Shown here one piece after another: positions 16,967-26,452 of a stretch of 64,000 bases of DNA. Numbering within the stretch: the first letter of the stretch is position 1; the number at the start of each line of letters is the position of its first letter. Source of the stretch: Aidingimonas lacisalsi (GTDB lineage: Bacteria; Pseudomonadota; Gammaproteobacteria; Pseudomonadales; Halomonadaceae). Location: NCBI RefSeq assembly GCF_008079445.1, contig NZ_VRYH01000004.1, positions 186,001 to 250,000 on the forward strand, given 5' to 3'. The position numbers and the translations under genes were made by a program. The notes under the pieces are model-generated. The model was not told the DNA's origin and did no database searches. It was given only the letters and a program-made list of their open reading frames with translations.

Positions 16967-18043
16967 ATGTCGCATGAAATTGAGACTTCGGCAACGGGGC
17001 TGCAAGCGGAGTTGTTGGGGCGTCAGCTCGACGAGTTGTTGACTGAGTCTGTGGTGGCCGAGGATCTTGAGACGGCAAGTCGTTTCGTTGCCGCTCCGCT
17101 GCAATCGTTATTGCGTCATTCCGGTGCCATGACAGCCGATGATGCCTTGTGTTTGATGCACTTGAAGGAACAAGCTCAGCGATGGCGATCGTTAGTGCTC
17201 GGTGAGTCGACATTGACCCGATGGCAGGGTGATGGCGCTTGTGAATGCCGGGATTTTGTGGCGTTAGTGGCCTTCTTGAGGGGGCTGGAGAGCGATCATG
17301 GACCGGTCGGGCCACTGCAACGGCTGGAACACATGCTTGCGCTGGGCGCGGTACGCTTGAAACTCGAACCTCAATGGGGAGCGGAAGTGGCCAGGTCTCA
17401 GCGGTTGTTTCTGAGCAACCCCGGATATCTCAATGCGCGTGAGATTGCCGCCGTATGCCAGCTGCGCGAGGGGACCGTCAAGAACGCCATGTCTCGACGC
17501 GAACTGACAGTGATCCCCGGTCGAGGTGTGCCTGTCGCCAGGGGCCTGGACTGGATGGTTCAACGGCGCGGTTTCCTGTATCCGGCTCTCAATGCCGCCA
17601 GCCGCGAACGACGTATCAATGGGCGCATAGTCGACCAGGTGCTATGCGGCGATGTACGTGTCGCTCGGGTCCGATATATCAGTCGGCTGCGATTGAGTGA
17701 ATGGCGCCTGCGACAACGCGAGTATCGTTTTGCCATCAATGCCGAGGGGGTTCATCACTGCCAGATCATGTTGCCTGGAATCGATGGGGAAGGCTTGACC
17801 TCCATGGGAGTGCTGGATCTGGCCGAGCGTTCCGGCGACACTCAGGCCAGACTCTACCGGGAAAGTCTGCGTGCCGAGGAAGGTGTCGCGCTCTGGCAGG
17901 GGACGATACCAACGATGCAGGTGCTGGATGATGTTCTCAATTACCTGCTTTCCATGCCGGACGGCAAGACTGAGGCCGGTGCCTCTCGGAATGCAGCAGG
18001 ACCACAGGACCTTGGCGCTAGGCACTTTTCGGACAATGGCTAA
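16967..18043 (+). CDS. Hypothetical protein, 358 residues, possible helix-turn-helix
   Basis: I do not recognise this protein. The N-terminal half (1-150) is mostly helical in appearance and acidic. Residues 156-180 (NAREIAAVCQLREGTVKNAM and onward) look like a helix-turn-helix in which an N-A-R-E-I helix is followed by EGTVKNAMSRRE, so a DNA-binding role is possible. No signal peptide or membrane segment is seen, so it is probably cytoplasmic. The ATG at 16967 has GGAG four bases upstream; an in-frame start 78 bases earlier is less convincing. The stop codon interlocks with that of the convergent rarD gene. Coding character matches its neighbours. Confidence 0.75.
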   Translation: MSHEIETSATGLQAELLGRQLDELLTESVVAEDLETASRFVAAPLQSLLRHSGAMTADDALCLMHLKEQAQRWRSLVLGESTLTRWQGDGACECRDFVALVAFLRGLESDHGPVGPLQRLEHMLALGAVRLKLEPQWGAEVARSQRLFLSNPGYLNAREIAAVCQLREGTVKNAMSRRELTVIPGRGVPVARGLDWMVQRRGFLYPALNAASRERRINGRIVDQVLCGDVRVARVRYISRLRLSEWRLRQREYRFAINAEGVHHCQIMLPGIDGEGLTSMGVLDLAERSGDTQARLYRESLRAEEGVALWQGTIPTMQVLDDVLNYLLSMPDGKTEAGASRNAAGPQDLGARHFSDNG

Positions 18044-18963
18044 TCCCGAAACCGTGGTTTGGCATGTTGGGGCCGACCCTGCCATGCGGACCATGAATAG
18101 AGTGCCAAACCGATCCAGATCAAAACGAAGGTGCCGAGTTGAGCGCTGGATAGGGGTTCCTGAAATATCACCAGAGCAATGAAGAACTGGATCGTCGGAT
18201 TGAGATACATGAGAAAGCCGAGGGTTGCCAGCCTCAGGCGACGAGCGGCACCGGCAAAAGCCATGAGCGGCAGCGCAGTGATGACACCGCTGGCAATGAG
18301 CAATGCCGTGGTAGTGCTGTCATCCATGAAATGAGAGGCTCCTGAGGATGTCAGCCAACTGATGGCCAATAGAGCGAGTGGGAAAATCAGCAATGTTTCC
18401 ACGAACAACCCCGATAACCCGTCCAATGGCACTTGCTTACGCAAAAGACCGTAGGTACCGAATGAAATCGCTAGTGTGAGTGTGATCCAGGGGAGTTGAT
18501 CGAACCCGATCAGTTGAATGGCAATCGCCACTGTCGCCAGCCCGACCGCGATGCCTTGTAGAAGCGTCATGCGTTCACGCAGTACCAGCATGCCCAACGC
18601 GACATTGACCAAGGGGGTCAGGAAATAACCGAGGCTTGCCTGAAAGACCTGGCGGCTTTCGACAGCGTAGATGTAAATGCCCCAGTTCAACCCGATCAGC
18701 AAGGCGCATGCGAGTACGCGTCCAAGCCGATGAGGGCGGGACAGGGCGGTAGTCACTGGCGTCCACCGCCTGAGTAGCGTGATCAGGACAGCGAGAAACA
18801 CGCATGACCACAGCACCCGATGGATCAAGACCTCCCAGGCGGGAAGCCCTTCGAACAGTGCGAAGAAAAGCGGAAAACAGCCCCACATCAGATAGGCGGT
18901 GAGTCCATATCCGACACCAGCCATTGCCGTCCTGTCGGGCGTAGGGGGTGACGAGACAGCCAT
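18040..18963 (-). CDS. rarD: EamA-family transporter RarD
   Basis: Inner-membrane protein of the drug/metabolite transporter superfamily, 307 residues with about ten hydrophobic helices. RarD-type blocks are visible: GYGLTAYLMWGCFPLFFALF, WEVLIHRVLWSCVFL, NWGIYIYAVESRQVFQASLG, YFLTPLVNVALGMLVLRERM and YLNPTIQFFIALVIFQEPLS. RarD was named for chloramphenicol sensitivity in Pseudomonas; its natural substrate is uncertain. Monocistronic: convergent with the unknown gene on the left and divergent from the omega-amidase gene on the right, with ~140 bases of AT-rich upstream sequence. Confidence 0.9.
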   Translation of the reverse strand: MAVSSPPTPDRTAMAGVGYGLTAYLMWGCFPLFFALFEGLPAWEVLIHRVLWSCVFLAVLITLLRRWTPVTTALSRPHRLGRVLACALLIGLNWGIYIYAVESRQVFQASLGYFLTPLVNVALGMLVLRERMTLLQGIAVGLATVAIAIQLIGFDQLPWITLTLAISFGTYGLLRKQVPLDGLSGLFVETLLIFPLALLAISWLTSSGASHFMDDSTTTALLIASGVITALPLMAFAGAARRLRLATLGFLMYLNPTIQFFIALVIFQEPLSSAQLGTFVLIWIGLALYSWSAWQGRPQHAKPRFRD

Positions 18964-19105
18964 GATACCCTCGCTATCAAAAGTGGCTAATATACCATAT
19001 TACTCCTTGAGTGCGTGTGCAGGGTTCTTCGGCTGGACTCGGGCTGCGCTCTGGAGGTGACTGGTTTAGGCTGGAGGCAGTCGTCCATGGGAGGAAAATG
19101 ATCGT

Positions 19106-19909
19106 ATGAGTGAGTTACGAACGACACTGGTGCAGTGTGACCTGCGCTGGGAAGATCCTGCGACGAATTGCCAACGACTTGCCGAACAGCTGGGCGACAT
19201 TGGCGAGGCCGAAACCGATCTCATCGTTCTGCCTGAAATGTTTGCGACCGGCTTTACCATGAATTCGCGCGAGATGGCTCAGTCGATGGAAGAGAGCGAA
19301 GCACTCGCATGGATGCGAGAGCAAGCACAACGACGAGGGTGTGTCATGACGGGCAGCTTGGCCATCAAGGACCACGCGAGCTATTTCAATCGCTTGATCT
19401 GGGCCTGGCCGAATGGGGATATCGCTCACTATGACAAGCGCCACCTGTTTCGCATGGCGGGGGAACATGAACGCTATGGCATGGGACGTGATCGTGTTGT
19501 CGTCGAGTACAAAGGAATACGCTTGCTGCTGACGGTCTGCTATGACCTGCGTTTTCCCGTGTGGCTTCGTCAGCAGCCCGGCGAACATGATGGCTTCGAA
19601 TACGACGCACTGCTGTGCGTTGCCAATTGGCCGGCGCCTCGTCGGCATCCCTGGAGGACGCTCTTGCAAGCTCGCGCTATCGAGAATGCATGCTATACCA
19701 TTGGCGTGAATCGGGTTGGTGAAGATGCCAAAGGCCTATCCTACGCCGGCGACTCGATGCTGGTCGATTTCAAAGGAGAGCCGCTGATCGATGAACCGCG
19801 CGATACGCCATTCATTCGCACTGGCGTGATCGATAGCCAATCGTTGGCCCGATTCCGGGAAAAGTTTCCCGCCTGGATGGATGCCGACCGTTTTACGGTG
19901 GAAGTCTGA
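19106..19909 (+). CDS. Nitrilase-family omega-amidase (YafV/Nit2-like)
   Basis: 267-residue carbon-nitrogen hydrolase. The catalytic triad is in place: Glu44 (LPEMFATGF), Lys111 (HYDKRHLFRMA) and Cys145 (TVCYDLRFPVW). The strong similarity to E. coli YafV (VANWPAPR, ARAIENACYTIGVNRVG, EKFPAWMDAD) points to omega-amidase, which hydrolyses alpha-ketoglutaramate or alpha-ketosuccinamate to the 2-oxoacid and ammonia as metabolite repair in methionine salvage and transamination. The stop overlaps the rsuA start (TGATG), so the two are translationally coupled although functionally unrelated. Confidence 0.9.
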   Translation: MSELRTTLVQCDLRWEDPATNCQRLAEQLGDIGEAETDLIVLPEMFATGFTMNSREMAQSMEESEALAWMREQAQRRGCVMTGSLAIKDHASYFNRLIWAWPNGDIAHYDKRHLFRMAGEHERYGMGRDRVVVEYKGIRLLLTVCYDLRFPVWLRQQPGEHDGFEYDALLCVANWPAPRRHPWRTLLQARAIENACYTIGVNRVGEDAKGLSYAGDSMLVDFKGEPLIDEPRDTPFIRTGVIDSQSLARFREKFPAWMDADRFTVEV

Positions 19910-20610
19910 TGCGACTGGACAAGTATCTATGTGAAACCGCGGACTTGACACGCAGTCTCGCCAAGCGGGCTGTGCGTCGAGAGGAAGTACGTGTCGATGG
20001 GGAGGTTGTCAAGGACCCTTCAACGCATGTCGATGAGACGAGTGACGTGAACTGGCTTGGGCAGTCGCTGGTTCTGACCGGCCCCAGGTATCTGATGATG
20101 AACAAGCCTACGGGTGTGGAGTGTACGTCGCACTCGTCGCATTATCCGACATTGCATGATTTGATCGATCTGCCCAATGCCGAACGTTTGCATCCTGCCG
20201 GACGCCTGGATGTAGAAACGACAGGCCTGGTATTTCTTACCGATGATGGGCAATGGTCACATCGCGTCACGTCGCCTCGACATGCAAGCGCCAAGGTATA
20301 TCGCGCGACATTGGCAGAGCCTGTGGAAGGGCGCGCAGCCGAAAAAGCCATGCAGTCGTTTGCCGACGGACTTCTTCTGAAAGGTGACAGCAAGCCCACA
20401 CGACCTGCCGAATTGCATATGCTGACGCCCCGTGATGCTCGCTTGACGATTCATGAGGGCAAGTATCATCAAGTGCGTCGGATGTTCGCTGCTATTGGCA
20501 ATCGGGTTGAAACGCTGCATCGGGAGTCGATTGGTCCCGTCCAGTTGGATCCCGGACTGGCCCCGGGCGAATGCCGAATGCTGCGTCCGGACGAGATTCA
20601 GTGTTTTTGA
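19909..20610 (+). CDS. rsuA: 16S rRNA pseudouridine(516) synthase RsuA
   Basis: 233 residues. An S4 RNA-binding domain occupies the first ~60 residues (MRLDKYLCETADLTRSLAKR). The RsuA/RluB/E/F catalytic domain contains the nucleophilic aspartate in PAGRLDVETTGLVFLTDDGQ (about Asp102) and the conserved YHQVRRMFAAIGNRVETLHR and LAPGECRMLRPDE. The size and S4 domain fit RsuA, which makes pseudouridine 516 in helix 18 of 16S rRNA, rather than RluE. Starts within the stop codon of the omega-amidase gene. Convergent with yejF, with about 70 bases between and no obvious terminator. Confidence 0.92.
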   Translation: MRLDKYLCETADLTRSLAKRAVRREEVRVDGEVVKDPSTHVDETSDVNWLGQSLVLTGPRYLMMNKPTGVECTSHSSHYPTLHDLIDLPNAERLHPAGRLDVETTGLVFLTDDGQWSHRVTSPRHASAKVYRATLAEPVEGRAAEKAMQSFADGLLLKGDSKPTRPAELHMLTPRDARLTIHEGKYHQVRRMFAAIGNRVETLHRESIGPVQLDPGLAPGECRMLRPDEIQCF

Positions 20611-20680
20611 TGTATTTATACCGTTATCTCTTCTGCGCTTCGAAACTCACTGATTAACCTCTTTTCACGGACATGACGGG

Positions 20681-22270
20681 TCATGCAAGGTGAACAGGGC
20701 GAGCAGCGTTGATGAGTCGTTTCGTATAGGGGTGTCGAGGGGCATTCAGGACCCGTTCGCAGCCACCTTCTTCGACGATACTACCATCTTTGAGCACGAT
20801 CACACGATGGGCCATGGCCCTCACGACGCTCAGGTCATGACTGATGAATAGATAGCTTAGCCCGCGACGAGCCTGCAACTCTCGCAGCAGTTCGACCAGA
20901 TGCTTCTGTACGGTTCGGTCCAGTGCCGATGTCGGCTCATCGAGAACGATGAGCTCCGGTTCGAGAATAATGGCTCTTGCCACGGCAATGCGTTGGCGCT
21001 GACCACCCGAAAACTCGTGAGGGTATCGAGCGGCACAATCCGTGGGTAGACCGACTTCTTGCAGGGTGGCAACGACTCGTCGTTCCACTTCTCGATCATC
21101 GAGCTCAGGAAAGTGGAATCGCAGCCCCTCGCTGATGATCGATGAAACGGGGAGACGGGGCGATAAGGAACCATAAGGGTCCTGGAAAACGACCTGAAAT
21201 CGGCTCCGTTGTCGTCGCAGGGCATTACCGGTCAGTCGATCGAGGCGCTGCCCATCGAAATTTATCTCGCCTTGACTGGGTACGAGGCGCAACAGTGCTT
21301 GGGCAAGCGTCGTTTTGCCGGAGCCGGATTCTCCGACGATTCCTAGTGTTTCCCCCTTTGCCACGGTCATCGTCAAAGGCTGAACGGCAATGAAAGGAGG
21401 GGGGCGACGTGAGAAGAGTCGTTTGGGGCGAGAGAAACTGACACTGAGTTGCTGTGTTCGCAGTAACGTCTTGGCATCGTCAAGGGGAGTGGGGTTACCG
21501 CTGGGTTCCGCGGCCAGCAATGTGTGAGTGTATTCGCTGCTGGGCGAGGTAAAGACCTCAGTCACAGTCCCCGTTTCCTCAACACGGCCCTGCTGCATGA
21601 CACAGACACGGTCGGCATGACGGCGTACCAGATTGAGGTCATGCGTAATGAATAGCATGCCCATGCCTTGGTCATCTCTGAGTTCGGCAAGTAATGCCAG
21701 GATCTCTTGCTGGACAGTGACATCCAGCGCCGTGGTTGGCTCGTCTGCGATCAACAGATCCGGTTCGTTGGCGATGGCCATGGCTATCATGACGCGTTGA
21801 CGCTGGCCTCCGGACAGTTGATGGGGCCAGGCATCGAGCAGTTCGTCAGGGCGCGGCAACTGGACCTGCTCCAGCAGTTCTCTCGCACGCTTGCGTGCGG
21901 CTTGGCCGCCAAGTCCTTGGTGCAGTCGCAGCGACTCTCCAATCTGCTTCGAGACCGTGTGTAGCGGATTGAGCGAGGTCATGGGTTCCTGGAACACGAA
22001 ACCGACGCGCGACCCTCTGATCCCGTACCATGCCTTGGCGGGTAAATGCGATAGATCGACGTCTTCAAGCCAGCGGCCGCCCACGATGTCGGCGTTGGGG
22101 GGTAGCAGATTCATCGCTCCCAGCGCGCTGACGGATTTTCCGGAACCGGATTCACCAACCAGAGCCAGGGTTTCTCCCCGACGGATCTCCAGTGATAGAC
22201 GGTCGACGACGGAGATGCCATCGAAGCGGACCGAAAATTCCTCGAGTCGCAACAAGGCGTCAGGATGCAT
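20681..22270 (-). CDS. yejF: Microcin C/oligopeptide ABC transporter ATP-binding protein YejF
   Basis: Double-ATPase protein of 529 residues made of two fused nucleotide-binding domains, each with Walker A (GESGSGKSV and GESGSGKTT), signature ([14 protein letters not shown] and [14 protein letters not shown]) and Walker B ([12 protein letters not shown] and [12 protein letters not shown]). It energises uptake of peptides by YejABE; in E. coli this is the entry route of microcin C. The ATG at 22270 overlaps the yejE end by 11 bases; a longer in-frame start would add 30 residues inside yejE and is rejected because similarity to YejF begins at [14 protein letters not shown]. Last gene of the operon. 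Confidence 0.93.
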   Translation of the reverse strand: MHPDALLRLEEFSVRFDGISVVDRLSLEIRRGETLALVGESGSGKSVSALGAMNLLPPNADIVGGRWLEDVDLSHLPAKAWYGIRGSRVGFVFQEPMTSLNPLHTVSKQIGESLRLHQGLGGQAARKRARELLEQVQLPRPDELLDAWPHQLSGGQRQRVMIAMAIANEPDLLIADEPTTALDVTVQQEILALLAELRDDQGMGMLFITHDLNLVRRHADRVCVMQQGRVEETGTVTEVFTSPSSEYTHTLLAAEPSGNPTPLDDAKTLLRTQQLSVSFSRPKRLFSRRPPPFIAVQPLTMTVAKGETLGIVGESGSGKTTLAQALLRLVPSQGEINFDGQRLDRLTGNALRRQRSRFQVVFQDPYGSLSPRLPVSSIISEGLRFHFPELDDREVERRVVATLQEVGLPTDCAARYPHEFSGGQRQRIAVARAIILEPELIVLDEPTSALDRTVQKHLVELLRELQARRGLSYLFISHDLSVVRAMAHRVIVLKDGSIVEEGGCERVLNAPRHPYTKRLINAARPVHLA

Positions 22271-23360
22271 GAGTGACTCTCTGAGAGTGGTTGGTGGTCG
22301 GTGATGTATTGGTTGCCTGAATATGGCGGGGATCAAAGGCATCGCGCAGGCCTTCACCAATGAAGACCAGTAGTGAAAGCATGATGGACAGGCTGAGGAA
22401 GGCCGTAATGCCTAGCCAGGGTGCTTGGAGGTTGCTCTTGCCTTGAGCGACGAGTTCGCCTAGCGAGGGCGATCCCGGAGGTAACCCGAACCCCAGGAAA
22501 TCGAGGGCTGTCAGGGTAGTTATGGCGCCGGTAAACAGAAAGGGAATGAACGTCATGGTGGCTACCATGGCATTGGGAAGGACATGACGCCACATGATCA
22601 GTCGTGACGGTAGCCCCAGCGCTTTGGCCGCACGCACGTACTCCAGGTTGCGTGCCCTGAGGAACTCCGCCCTGACGACGTCGACGATGCCCAGCCATGA
22701 AAACAGGAGCATGATGCCCAATAACCACCACAGGTTGGGCTCGACGAGACTGGCAAGGATAATGAGCAGAAAGAGTACGGGAAGACCCGACCATATTTCG
22801 GTCAGACGCTGTCCTATTAAATCAATCTTACCGCCGAAATAGCCTTGGATGCCGCCAATGACGACGCCCATGACAAGCGAGCCGATCGTCAGTACCAGCG
22901 CGAAGATGACCGATAGGCGAAACCCGTAAATCACGCGTGCCAGTACATCTCTCCCTTGGTCATCGGTGCCCAGCCAGTGTCGGCTATCCGGAGGCGAAGG
23001 AGAGGGACGACCGAGTTCCATGTCCAGGGTCTGATAGGAGTAGGGGATCGGTGGCCATAGTGCCCAGCCTTCCGATGCGAGCCTTTCGCGTATTACCGGA
23101 TCGTGGTAGTCGGTCGGCGTGGGCAGGAACCCGCCGAACTCGGTCTCCGGGTAATCTATCAGGACCGGCGCATACCATTGATCCTGATACGTCATGATCA
23201 GCGGTTTGTCGTTAGCGATCAATTCGGCACACAGGCTGAGCAGAAACAGGATGCCGAAGATCCACAGCGAGACATAGGCGCGACGGTTGTGGCGAAAGAC
23301 CGTCAAGCGTCGTTGCGAGATAGGGGATAACCGAGCCGCAAGGCGATGAAACATGGCCAT
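22260..23360 (-). CDS. yejE: Oligopeptide ABC transporter permease YejE
   Basis: 366-residue inner-membrane permease of the OppC type. It has the N-terminal OppC-like segment with one helix (WIFGILFLLSLCAELIANDK), the YejE-specific periplasmic insert (PLIMTYQDQWYAPVLIDYPE), the GTDDQGRDVLARVIYGFRLS block and the ATPase-contact loop VRAAKALGLPSRLIMWRHVLP. Starts with an ATGA overlap on the end of yejB and overlaps yejF by 11 bases at its own end, so the importer genes are translationally coupled. Homology to E. coli YejE is clear along the whole length. Confidence 0.93.
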   Translation of the reverse strand: MAMFHRLAARLSPISQRRLTVFRHNRRAYVSLWIFGILFLLSLCAELIANDKPLIMTYQDQWYAPVLIDYPETEFGGFLPTPTDYHDPVIRERLASEGWALWPPIPYSYQTLDMELGRPSPSPPDSRHWLGTDDQGRDVLARVIYGFRLSVIFALVLTIGSLVMGVVIGGIQGYFGGKIDLIGQRLTEIWSGLPVLFLLIILASLVEPNLWWLLGIMLLFSWLGIVDVVRAEFLRARNLEYVRAAKALGLPSRLIMWRHVLPNAMVATMTFIPFLFTGAITTLTALDFLGFGLPPGSPSLGELVAQGKSNLQAPWLGITAFLSLSIMLSLLVFIGEGLRDAFDPRHIQATNTSPTTNHSQRVTHAS

Positions 23361-24433
23361 CAGGACTCCCGAGTCTCGAAATCGATGCGAGGATCGACCC
23401 AGACATACGTCAGATCCGAGATTAGCTTGAGCACCAGGCCGATCAGCGTGTAAAGAAAGAGCGTACCAAAGATAACGGGGTAATCTCGTTGCATGACGGC
23501 CTCGAAGCCAAGCAATCCCAAGCCGTCGAGGGAAAAGATCACTTCGATGAGCAGAGAACCGGTAAAGAAAATGCCGATCAGAGCCGAGGGAAGGCCGGCA
23601 ATGATGATCAACATGGCATTACGAAACACATGACCGTAGAGTACCCGATGATCATCGGCCCCTTTGGCTCGAGCGGTCAGTACGTACTGCTTGTGAATCT
23701 CATCCAGGAAGCTGTTCTTTGTCAGCATGGTGAGCGTGGCGAAGCTCCCGATAGCCGATGCGATTACGGGCAAGGTGATATGCCAGAAGTAATCCTTGAC
23801 CTTGCCGAGCATGGAAAGTTCGTTGAAATTGGGCGACGTGAGTCCGCGTAGCGGGAATAGCTCGAAATAGCTGCCACCGGCGAATAGAACGATCAGGAGA
23901 ATGGCGAACAGAAAGCCGGGAATGGCATAACCGACGATGACCAGCCCGGATGACCACACATCGAAGCGTGAGCCGTGATGGAGAGCCTTGCGAACCCCGA
24001 GTGGAATCGAGATCAGGTAAACGAGGAGGGTCGTCCAGAGTCCTAGTGAGATCGAGACCGGCAATCGGTCGACCATCAAATCGATCACTTCACGATCGCG
24101 AAAGAAACTTTCGCCGAAGTCGAACTGTGCGTAATTGACCACCATGGTGATGAAGCGCTCGTGGGCGGGACGATCGAAGCCGAACTGCTGTTCCAACTGC
24201 TGTATGAAGCGCTCTTCGACACCACGGGCGCCCCGTGACTGGCCAGATGAGACAGCGTCGCCACCTCCGCTGTCGAGCCGAGTGCTGGATGTATCCTGCA
24301 TGCCTTCGAAACGCGCGAGCATTTGATCGATGGGGCCGCCGGGAGCAGCCTGCACAATGACGAAATTGAGCAGCAGGATGCCCAGCAATGTCGGAATCAT
24401 CAGTAACAGTCGGCGGACTACGTAAGCACCCAC
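23360..24433 (-). CDS. yejB: Oligopeptide ABC transporter permease YejB
   Basis: 357-residue OppB-type permease, starting with a GTG preceded by AGGAG. The N-terminus is typical ([20 protein letters not shown] and [16 protein letters not shown]), followed by the YejB-specific insert between the first two helices that includes [20 protein letters not shown], and the ATPase loop [21 protein letters not shown] short Gly/Ser-rich stretch within the insert (residues ~45-75) is less conserved. Lies 21 bases downstream of yejA and overlaps yejE by one base. Inner membrane; partners are YejA, YejE and YejF. Confidence 0.93.
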   Translation of the reverse strand: MGAYVVRRLLLMIPTLLGILLLNFVIVQAAPGGPIDQMLARFEGMQDTSSTRLDSGGGDAVSSGQSRGARGVEERFIQQLEQQFGFDRPAHERFITMVVNYAQFDFGESFFRDREVIDLMVDRLPVSISLGLWTTLLVYLISIPLGVRKALHHGSRFDVWSSGLVIVGYAIPGFLFAILLIVLFAGGSYFELFPLRGLTSPNFNELSMLGKVKDYFWHITLPVIASAIGSFATLTMLTKNSFLDEIHKQYVLTARAKGADDHRVLYGHVFRNAMLIIIAGLPSALIGIFFTGSLLIEVIFSLDGLGLLGFEAVMQRDYPVIFGTLFLYTLIGLVLKLISDLTYVWVDPRIDFETRES

Positions 24434-24454
24434 GGTCGCTCCTGAGGCTTGTTG

Positions 24455-26296
24455 TTATTCGTTACGCTGGCGTTCGCGAACAGCTTGCGCCTGGTCGGGA
24501 TCGACCCACCAGGCATCCATATCCTGTTGGTATCTAGGGAACGGTTCAGGCCAGTCGAATTTGTCCCACATGGCCACGCGTGTACCGGCCAAATGCCACT
24601 GCGGGACGACGTAAAACCCCCAGCGCAAGACACGGTCGAGCGCCCGAGCTGCGGTGTCGAGTGCCTCACGAGAGTCGGCGCGGATCAGTTGTTCGACTAA
24701 CGTGTCGATAACCGGATCGCGTAGGCCTATCAGATTACGGCTGCGTGGTTGGTCGGCATAAGGGCTCGTCCAGAACTCGCGCTGTTCGTTGCCGGGATTG
24801 GTCGACTGGGGAAAGCTGCCAACGATGATATCGAAATCGAAATCGCGCAAACGGCTGAGGTACTGATTGACGTCGACCAACCGTATACGGCCCTGGATGC
24901 CTAATCTATCCATATTGTGCAGCCAGGGTTGTACCACACGCTCGAACTGGCTGTCGTAGAGTAGCACCTCAACCGTCAAAGGGGTGCCAGTGTCACTGTC
25001 GACCATGATGCCATCACGCACTTCATAGCCTGCCTCCAGTAACAGCTCGTAGGCCTCTTTGAGCCGCTCGCGACGATCTGACGGGTGGTCGACAGGTAGG
25101 CGACGGGTAAAGACCTCTTTTGGCAATGAGTCCCGATGAGGGGTCAGCAAAGCCAGTTCCTCTTTGCTGGGCAGTCCTTCGGCGGCCATTTCCGAGTTTT
25201 CGAAGAAACTGTGAGTTCGCTCGTAGGCGCCGTAGAACAGGTTGTCGTTGAGCCATGGAAAATTGAACGCCAGGTTCAATGCTTCACGTACCCGTCGATC
25301 CTGAAACTGTTCGCGTCGAAGGTTCAGAATGTATGCCTGCATGCCGGCTGGCTGCCCATCGGGAAGGGTCAGGCGCTCGACGAATCCTTCCTCAGCGGCA
25401 GGAAATTCATAGGCCGTTGCCCACAGGCGTGCGCTTGATTCCATGCGCATATCAAGGTTGCCGGCCTTGAACGCTTCCAGGGCGACTGTCTGATCGCGGT
25501 AATAGTCGTAGATCAAGTGATCGATATTGTAGCGCCCTTTGTTGACGGGCAGGTCCCGCCCCCAATAATCTTCGACACGGCGATAACTGATACGACGTCC
25601 AGGATCTATCTCGTCGATACGATAGGGCCCCGATCCCAGGAGCTTGTCGAGAGTCGTACTACTGAATTCACGATCTTTCCAGAAATGGGCAGGGAGAATG
25701 GGAAGCTGGCCAAGGATCAACGGCAGTTCGCGGGAATTGTCTTCTGCGAACTCGAAACGCACGGTTCGCTCATCGAGAGCTGCAACGTTGGTGACGTCGG
25801 CATAATAGGAGGCGTAGAAAGGTCGACCCTGCTTGACCAGGGTGTTCAGGCTGAAGACGACATCATCGGCAGTGATGGGTTCTCCATCATGAAAACGAGC
25901 GTCGGGGCGTATATCGAACTCCATCCACCGGCGGTCAGGGTCCAGCCGAATCCCTTCTGCAATCAGGCCGTACATCGAAAATGGTTCATCGGGGTTGGTG
26001 GTCAGCAGGGTATCGTATGTCTGGGTCAACCCAGTGGCAGGGGTACCTCTGATGATGAATGGGTTGGTGGAGTCGTAACTACCGGTTGCAGCACGGCGCA
26101 ATCGACCCCCCTTCGGGGCCTCAGGGTCGACATGCGGGAAGTGGTCGAAATCGGCCGGTAGCGCAGGGTCATCATAGAGTGCTAGACCATGTACGGTTTC
26201 AACGTCGTCCACCGACTCCGCCAGCAAGGGCGACGGTAGAAGCATCAGACTGGTCATGAGTAGCAGAACGAATCTCGAAAGCGCGATGACCCTCAT
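24455..26296 (-). CDS. yejA: Periplasmic peptide-binding protein YejA
   Basis: Extracellular solute-binding protein family 5, 613 residues. The start at 26296 gives a good signal peptide (MRVIALSRFVLLLMTSLMLL, cleavage likely after LLAES around residue 28); a start 25 codons earlier would hide it. Family blocks include VHGLALYDDPALPADFDHFP, APKGGRLRRAATGSYDSTNP, DPDRRWMEFDIRPDARFHDG and the C-terminal WYVVPQWH-like FYVVPQWHLAGTRVAMWDKF, all close to E. coli YejA. It delivers peptides to YejBEF. First gene of yejABEF; 156 bases separate it from the mltD end and contain a 14-bp palindrome. Confidence 0.93.
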   Translation of the reverse strand: MRVIALSRFVLLLMTSLMLLPSPLLAESVDDVETVHGLALYDDPALPADFDHFPHVDPEAPKGGRLRRAATGSYDSTNPFIIRGTPATGLTQTYDTLLTTNPDEPFSMYGLIAEGIRLDPDRRWMEFDIRPDARFHDGEPITADDVVFSLNTLVKQGRPFYASYYADVTNVAALDERTVRFEFAEDNSRELPLILGQLPILPAHFWKDREFSSTTLDKLLGSGPYRIDEIDPGRRISYRRVEDYWGRDLPVNKGRYNIDHLIYDYYRDQTVALEAFKAGNLDMRMESSARLWATAYEFPAAEEGFVERLTLPDGQPAGMQAYILNLRREQFQDRRVREALNLAFNFPWLNDNLFYGAYERTHSFFENSEMAAEGLPSKEELALLTPHRDSLPKEVFTRRLPVDHPSDRRERLKEAYELLLEAGYEVRDGIMVDSDTGTPLTVEVLLYDSQFERVVQPWLHNMDRLGIQGRIRLVDVNQYLSRLRDFDFDIIVGSFPQSTNPGNEQREFWTSPYADQPRSRNLIGLRDPVIDTLVEQLIRADSREALDTAARALDRVLRWGFYVVPQWHLAGTRVAMWDKFDWPEPFPRYQQDMDAWWVDPDQAQAVRERQRNE

Positions 26297-26413
26297 GGAA
26301 AATGCCCTGATATGATCGTTTAACAGCCAACATGTTGTGTGGCATGGCGATGTGCAGTCATAAAAAGCCACCTTCGCGCTAAAGTGTCAGCGAGAGTGGT
26401 ATTTGTAAACTGT

Positions 26414-26427
26414 TATCGCTAGCGATA
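26414..26427. promoter_or_regulatory. 14-bp perfect palindrome between yejA and mltD
   Basis: TATCGCTAGCGATA is fully self-complementary and sits about 120 bases upstream of yejA and 26 bases beyond the mltD stop. It could be an operator for yejABEF or part of a small hairpin after mltD. No regulator is adjacent and no T-run follows, so function is open. Confidence 0.3.
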
Positions 26428-26452
26428 TATCAACTGTTGGCTGCTGGGCTTC

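Noticed and set aside
20611-20680. Terminator between rsuA and yejF
   Set aside because: No stem of useful length is found; only scattered T-rich bases.
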